Source: Arsukibacterium sp. MJ3
GTDB taxonomy: Bacteria > Pseudomonadota > Gammaproteobacteria > Enterobacterales > Alteromonadaceae
Assembly (NCBI RefSeq): GCF_000987765.1
Contig: NZ_LAHP01000016.1
Coordinates: forward strand, 1 to 64,000
DNA length: 64,000 nucleotides
Direction of reading: 5' to 3'
Made by a program: the position numbers and the translations under genes
Notes under the pieces: generated by a model
What the model was told of the DNA's origin: nothing
Seen by the model: only the letters and a program-made list of their open reading frames with translations
Databases searched by the model: none
In this document: piece by piece, positions 60,353-64,000 of the stretch
How the letters are laid out: every line of letters starts with the position of its first letter
How positions within the stretch are numbered: position 1 is the stretch's first letter

Positions 60353-63229
60353 ATGAAAAACTTTAAATTAAATATGCTGACTGTCGCGCTGATTGCAGCC
60401 GGTGCCAGTTCGGCCGCCGTAGCCCAGCAAACTGCTGCCGCTAACGAGCAAGCCAAAGAAGATGCCATCGAAGTTATTGCGGTAACAGGTTATCGCGGCA
60501 GCTTACAAAGAGCTCAGGCCATTAAAATGAGCGAAAGTTCAGTGGTCGAAGTATTGTCGGCAGAAGACATTGGTAAATTGCCCGACACCAGTATTGCTGA
60601 ATCACTGGCGCGCTTACCTGGTTTAGCCGGTGAGCGGCGGAACGGCCGTACCAGCGGTTTGTCGGTACGGGGTTTTAATGAAAACTACGTAGGCACCTCA
60701 TTAAATGGCCGTGAGCTGTTAGGTATGGGCGACAACCGTGGCGTAGAGTACGACTTATACCCGTCAGAAATTGTTTCTACTGCTGTGGTATATAAAACGC
60801 CAGACGCTACTGTTATGGCGCAGGGCATTGGTGGCACCATCGATTTGCAAACTATCCGGCCGTTAACGGCTGAGTCTACTCTTACCTTCAATGCTAATTT
60901 TGAGCAAAATGGTAAATCGTCAGGTAACCCTGATTTTGACAACAACGGCCACCGTTTCTCGGTAAACTTTGTTGATAAATTTTTAGACGATACGCTTGGC
61001 GTCGCTTTAGTAGTGTCATCAATGGAAACGCCACGCCAGGAAGAGCAATTACGGGTGTGGGGTTTTGCCGACGTTAACCTGAGTCGCGATACAAATGGTA
61101 ATTTCAATAACCCACGACGCAATACCGATACCGTAGCAGTGCCAGCAGGTACTGTGGTATCAGGCGGTCACGACTCGTTTACCCGCTCTGCCATGCTGGA
61201 GCGTGACTCGTTTGCCGCCATTTTTGAATATATGGCCAGCGACAAACTTACTGTTAAGTTCGATGCCTTATACATAGACTTTACTGAAAACGATGTGCGT
61301 CGTGGTTTAGAAGAGGGTGGCGCTGAATGGGGCACTGGTAATTACACCATTACCGGAGTCGAAAACGGCCTGGTAACCTCAGGGTACTATGATGGTTTTC
61401 ATTCGGTAGTGCGCAACGATGCCCGCAGCCAAGAAGCCGACTTACTCACCTTTGGCTTAAATCTGGAGTATGAGCTAAGCGACGATTGGACCGCACAACT
61501 GGATTTATCCAGCGGTAAAGTAGATAAAACTATTACCGACGTTGAAAGTTATTCTGGTGTTGGTCGTGCCGGCACACCAGGCCGGCCTTTAGCGGCCCGC
61601 TCATGGAATTTAACCTCTACCGGTGTGGTATTTAGCGATCACCCAACGCTGCCATCAGTAGATTATACCAACGCCAGCCTAATGCGTTTAGCCGGCCCAC
61701 AAGGTTGGGGTGGTGCGCTAAATCCAATATCACGTTTTCAGGGTGTACCTGGGTTTGGCCCGGATACTGCGCAGGACGGTTTTGTAAACCAGCCGGTATT
61801 TGAAGAAACACTTGACAGCATTCGCCTGCAATTTAACGGCTTTGTTAACTGGGGCGTTGTTACCGGCGTTGAAACCGGCCTGGTGTATCAGGAACGGTCA
61901 AAAACCAAAATTAACAACGGTGCCTTTTTAACCGCCCCAGCGTGGCCTGGCGATGTGGCCATTCCAAACCCACTGGGTGTGGCCGATTTAAGCTTTATTG
62001 GCATTGCCGGCGTAACGGCTTACGACAGTTTAGGCTTATATAACAGCGGTTACTATATTGAAACCGATGCTGCCTTACTGGAAAACGGCCGCTTTGGCGA
62101 TACCTATAAAATTGATGAAGAACTGACGACCCTATTTGCCAAGTTAGATTTAAACACCGAAGTAGCGGGCATGATGGTGCAGGGTAATGTTGGCCTGCAA
62201 GTGGTTAACGCCAAGCAAAGCGGTCAGGGTTTTAGTACTACCAGCAACGCACAGGGCTTTACCGTGGCTACACCGGTGAGTGACAGCGACGATTACACCG
62301 ATATTCTGCCTACCTTAAACCTGAGTGTCGAAGTAGTAGATCGCCAATACGTGCGTACTGCGCTGTCTAAAGTGATCAGCCGGCCACGGATGGACGATTT
62401 ACGTCCCAACGCCCAGGTAAGCTTTCAGTTTAATGACGGCAATATTTTAAGTAATGATCCGGCCAACAGCCCCTGGGGTGGCAATGCTGGCAATACTAAG
62501 CTAAAGCCGTTAGAAGCCAACCAGTTTGACTTAGCCTACGAGAATTATTATCACGATAATGGTTTTTTTTCCGCCAGCTTTTTCTTTAAAGATTTGAAAA
62601 ACTGGCATCGCAATGAAACGGTTATTGCTGATTTCTCTAACGTGTATATTCCGGGTTTTCACCAGTCATCTGATGCGACCGGCAACCAGCCACCAGCATT
62701 ATTTGTGGGCGGAATTTCACAGGTTACCGATGGCCTGCAAGGCTTTGTTCGTGGTTATGAGTTCCAAGCCAGTGTACCGTTTGAAATAGTGCATGCAGCC
62801 TTAGACGGCTTAGGCATTGTCGCCAGTGCTACCTTTATGGATGGCAAGCTGGATAACGGTACTCCTCAAGGCGGCAAGGTGCCGGGCTTATCGAATGAAA
62901 TCTACACCTTAACCGCCTACTACGAGTATAAAGGCTTTGAGTTCCGTATTTCCGGTACTAAGCGTGATGCGTTCTTAAGTGAAACCCGTGGTTTAAGTTT
63001 GTCACTGGCCACGGTAGAAGACCGCGGTGCTGAACTGTGGGATGCGCAACTTGGTTATGACTTTAGTGAATCAAATATTGATGCCTTAGACGGCCTGCGG
63101 GTAACGTTCCAGGTGCAGAATATTACTGATGAGCCAACCTTAAAAACCAACGGTGCTGATGCCCGTCAGGTTGTTGAGTACCAGAGCTTCGGTACTAACT
63201 ATATGTTAGGTTTGAACTACAAGTTCTAA
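60353..63229 (+). CDS. TonB-dependent receptor, large (TonB-Xanth-Caul type)
   Basis: The 958-residue product (ATG 60353 preferred to 60344) has a signal peptide ending AVAQ, a TonB-box-like IEVIAVTGYRGSL, and a plug with EDIGKLPDTSIAESLARLPG and GLSVRGFNENY, then a large barrel ending in YMLGLNYKF. This receptor type often sits next to tryptophan halogenase and glycan-processing genes and imports oligosaccharides. Here malQ lies close by, so maltodextrin is a reasonable guess. Two candidate operators lie in front of it. Confidence 0.92.
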   Translation: MKNFKLNMLTVALIAAGASSAAVAQQTAAANEQAKEDAIEVIAVTGYRGSLQRAQAIKMSESSVVEVLSAEDIGKLPDTSIAESLARLPGLAGERRNGRTSGLSVRGFNENYVGTSLNGRELLGMGDNRGVEYDLYPSEIVSTAVVYKTPDATVMAQGIGGTIDLQTIRPLTAESTLTFNANFEQNGKSSGNPDFDNNGHRFSVNFVDKFLDDTLGVALVVSSMETPRQEEQLRVWGFADVNLSRDTNGNFNNPRRNTDTVAVPAGTVVSGGHDSFTRSAMLERDSFAAIFEYMASDKLTVKFDALYIDFTENDVRRGLEEGGAEWGTGNYTITGVENGLVTSGYYDGFHSVVRNDARSQEADLLTFGLNLEYELSDDWTAQLDLSSGKVDKTITDVESYSGVGRAGTPGRPLAARSWNLTSTGVVFSDHPTLPSVDYTNASLMRLAGPQGWGGALNPISRFQGVPGFGPDTAQDGFVNQPVFEETLDSIRLQFNGFVNWGVVTGVETGLVYQERSKTKINNGAFLTAPAWPGDVAIPNPLGVADLSFIGIAGVTAYDSLGLYNSGYYIETDAALLENGRFGDTYKIDEELTTLFAKLDLNTEVAGMMVQGNVGLQVVNAKQSGQGFSTTSNAQGFTVATPVSDSDDYTDILPTLNLSVEVVDRQYVRTALSKVISRPRMDDLRPNAQVSFQFNDGNILSNDPANSPWGGNAGNTKLKPLEANQFDLAYENYYHDNGFFSASFFFKDLKNWHRNETVIADFSNVYIPGFHQSSDATGNQPPALFVGGISQVTDGLQGFVRGYEFQASVPFEIVHAALDGLGIVASATFMDGKLDNGTPQGGKVPGLSNEIYTLTAYYEYKGFEFRISGTKRDAFLSETRGLSLSLATVEDRGAELWDAQLGYDFSESNIDALDGLRVTFQVQNITDEPTLKTNGADARQVVEYQSFGTNYMLGLNYKF

Positions 63230-63303
63230 TAATTCTGCTAGGCTAAGCCTGTTGTAACCGTAACAGGTTGGCTACAGGCAGCGCAGGTTTTCCCTGGTAA
63301 AAG

Positions 63304-63334
63304 CCCAACCTGATTATAGGGTTGGGTTTTTTTT
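63304..63334 (+). terminator. Rho-independent terminator or attenuator
   Basis: CCCAACC (63304-63310) pairs with GGTTGGG (63320-63326) and is followed by eight Ts. It lies between the receptor and the halogenase gene, so it may reduce read-through into the next gene. Confidence 0.8.
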
Positions 63335-63346
63335 GAGTAGTAGACT

Positions 63347-64000
63347 ATGAACAATGTCGTAAAAAATGCAGTAAAAAAAGTAGTAGTGTTAGGCGGCGGT
63401 ACCGCCGGTTGGATGGCCGCGGCCTTGCTGAAAAAAGTGTTAGCTGGTGCGGTTGAAATTACGCTGGTCGAATCAGAAGATATTGGTACTGTTGGAGTGG
63501 GTGAAGCCACTATTCCGCCTATCCGGCTGTTTAATAATGTAATGGGCATTAACGAAGCCGAGTTTTTACGGGAAACCAAAGCCACCATTAAATTGGCGAT
63601 TAAATTTGATAATTGGCGGGTGCCGGGCGAAGGCTATTTTCATACTTTTGGTGCGCCGGGTAAAAGCCTGGCGTTCTGTCATTTTCATCATTTATGGCTG
63701 CGGGCCCGCCAGCAAGGCGATACCACCAGTTTATGGCAATACGATTTAAACTATTTGTGTGCCACAACAGGTAAATTTGCGCCAATTAACGCCAAAGACA
63801 GCATTTTAGAGCTGCCCTATGCTTATCACTTTGACGCAGGCCTTTATGCCCGTTATCTACGCAAACTTAGTGAGCAAATGGGCGTGCTGCGCCATGAAGG
63901 TAAGGTGCAGCAGGTCTTTCAGCACCCCAATGGCGACATTAAATGCCTGGTATTAGAAAATGGCCATGAGCTGGCCGGTGATTTATTTATCGATTGCTCT
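63347..64000 (+). CDS. Tryptophan halogenase family protein (partial)
   Basis: The open frame of 218 codons is cut by the window edge. The N-terminus has the FAD-binding VVVLGGGTAGWMAAA and the family motif GVGEATIPPI, and then KATIKLAIKFDNW, where the conserved active-site lysine of flavin-dependent halogenases is expected. Such genes beside TonB receptors are frequent in carbohydrate loci of Alteromonadales and Caulobacterales; their natural reaction there is not known, and halogenation of free tryptophan is not implied. It starts 117 bases after the receptor. Confidence 0.9.
   Translation, partial: MNNVVKNAVKKVVVLGGGTAGWMAAALLKKVLAGAVEITLVESEDIGTVGVGEATIPPIRLFNNVMGINEAEFLRETKATIKLAIKFDNWRVPGEGYFHTFGAPGKSLAFCHFHHLWLRARQQGDTTSLWQYDLNYLCATTGKFAPINAKDSILELPYAYHFDAGLYARYLRKLSEQMGVLRHEGKVQQVFQHPNGDIKCLVLENGHELAGDLFIDCS

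Noticed and set aside
63238-63588. 116-codon minus-strand frame at the start of the halogenase gene
   Set aside because: The plus strand encodes an unmistakable flavin-dependent halogenase N-terminus.

Overview
The window looks like chromosomal DNA of a marine or aquatic gammaproteobacterium of the Alteromonadales/Rheinheimera-Arsukibacterium type. This is inferred from gene content: large TonB-dependent receptors, a flavin-dependent tryptophan halogenase beside a carbohydrate receptor, S9/M13 peptidases, and YbbN, IlvIH, SpeA, ProB and ArgA in gammaproteobacterial form. There are no rRNA or tRNA genes, no CRISPR array and no recognisable transposase or integrase.

Layout. (1) 1-1036: tail of one small membrane-protein gene, a start-poor hydrophobic fragment, and an intact paralogue of the first gene; this resembles an orphan toxin tip between duplicated immunity genes. 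(2) 1122-2950: yjjX and an APC permease, convergent. (3) 3033-18337: an envelope-stress and c-di-GMP island. It holds a diguanylate cyclase, DUF4398 and OmpA lipoproteins, a YqjD/ElaB-like membrane anchor, two Crp/Fnr-type regulators around a 2909-residue cyclic beta-1,2-glucan synthase, two BON lipoproteins, an Lmo0937-type miniprotein and a degenerate GGDEF protein that keeps an inhibitory-site motif. Several of these genes carry a related palindrome (consensus GTGCGCTAGCGCAC) about 65-90 bases before the start codon, so they may form one regulon. (4) 18413-22329: a secreted S9 peptidase, a GNAT/unknown gene pair and an unusual Nramp-like transporter. (5) 22340-28100: a copper-tolerance operon (CopD, CopC, CusF-like, two-domain multicopper oxidase, TolC-like, two small His-rich proteins) flanked by ilvH 3' sequence on both sides, suggesting an insertion. 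(6) 28052-37487: ilvIH, ybbN/cnoX, a methyltransferase, tandem acyltransferases, speA and speE. (7) 37607-50449: DUF4124 proteins, a TonB receptor, an OmpA lipoprotein, proB, a short GlpD-like oxidoreductase, a DUF6351 hydrolase-like protein, argA and yjfL-ygiB-ygiC. (8) 50650-57242: an M13 metallopeptidase, an S9 peptidase, a beta-lactamase-fold hydrolase and tpm. (9) 57314-64000: a maltodextrin-type locus with malQ, a short AraC-type regulator, a large TonB receptor with two ATACGTAT-centred palindromes upstream, and the start of a tryptophan halogenase cut by the window edge.

How the parts fit together. The island at 3-18 kb combines outer-envelope lipoproteins, periplasmic glucan synthesis and c-di-GMP handling with two candidate regulators. 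The copper operon handles periplasmic copper (oxidation, binding, uptake/transfer, outer-membrane efflux) but lacks CusA/CusB or a P-type ATPase here. SpeA, SpeE and the YgiC family touch polyamine metabolism. The right-hand end imports and processes alpha-glucans. All functions are read from sequence and family knowledge; nothing was searched.
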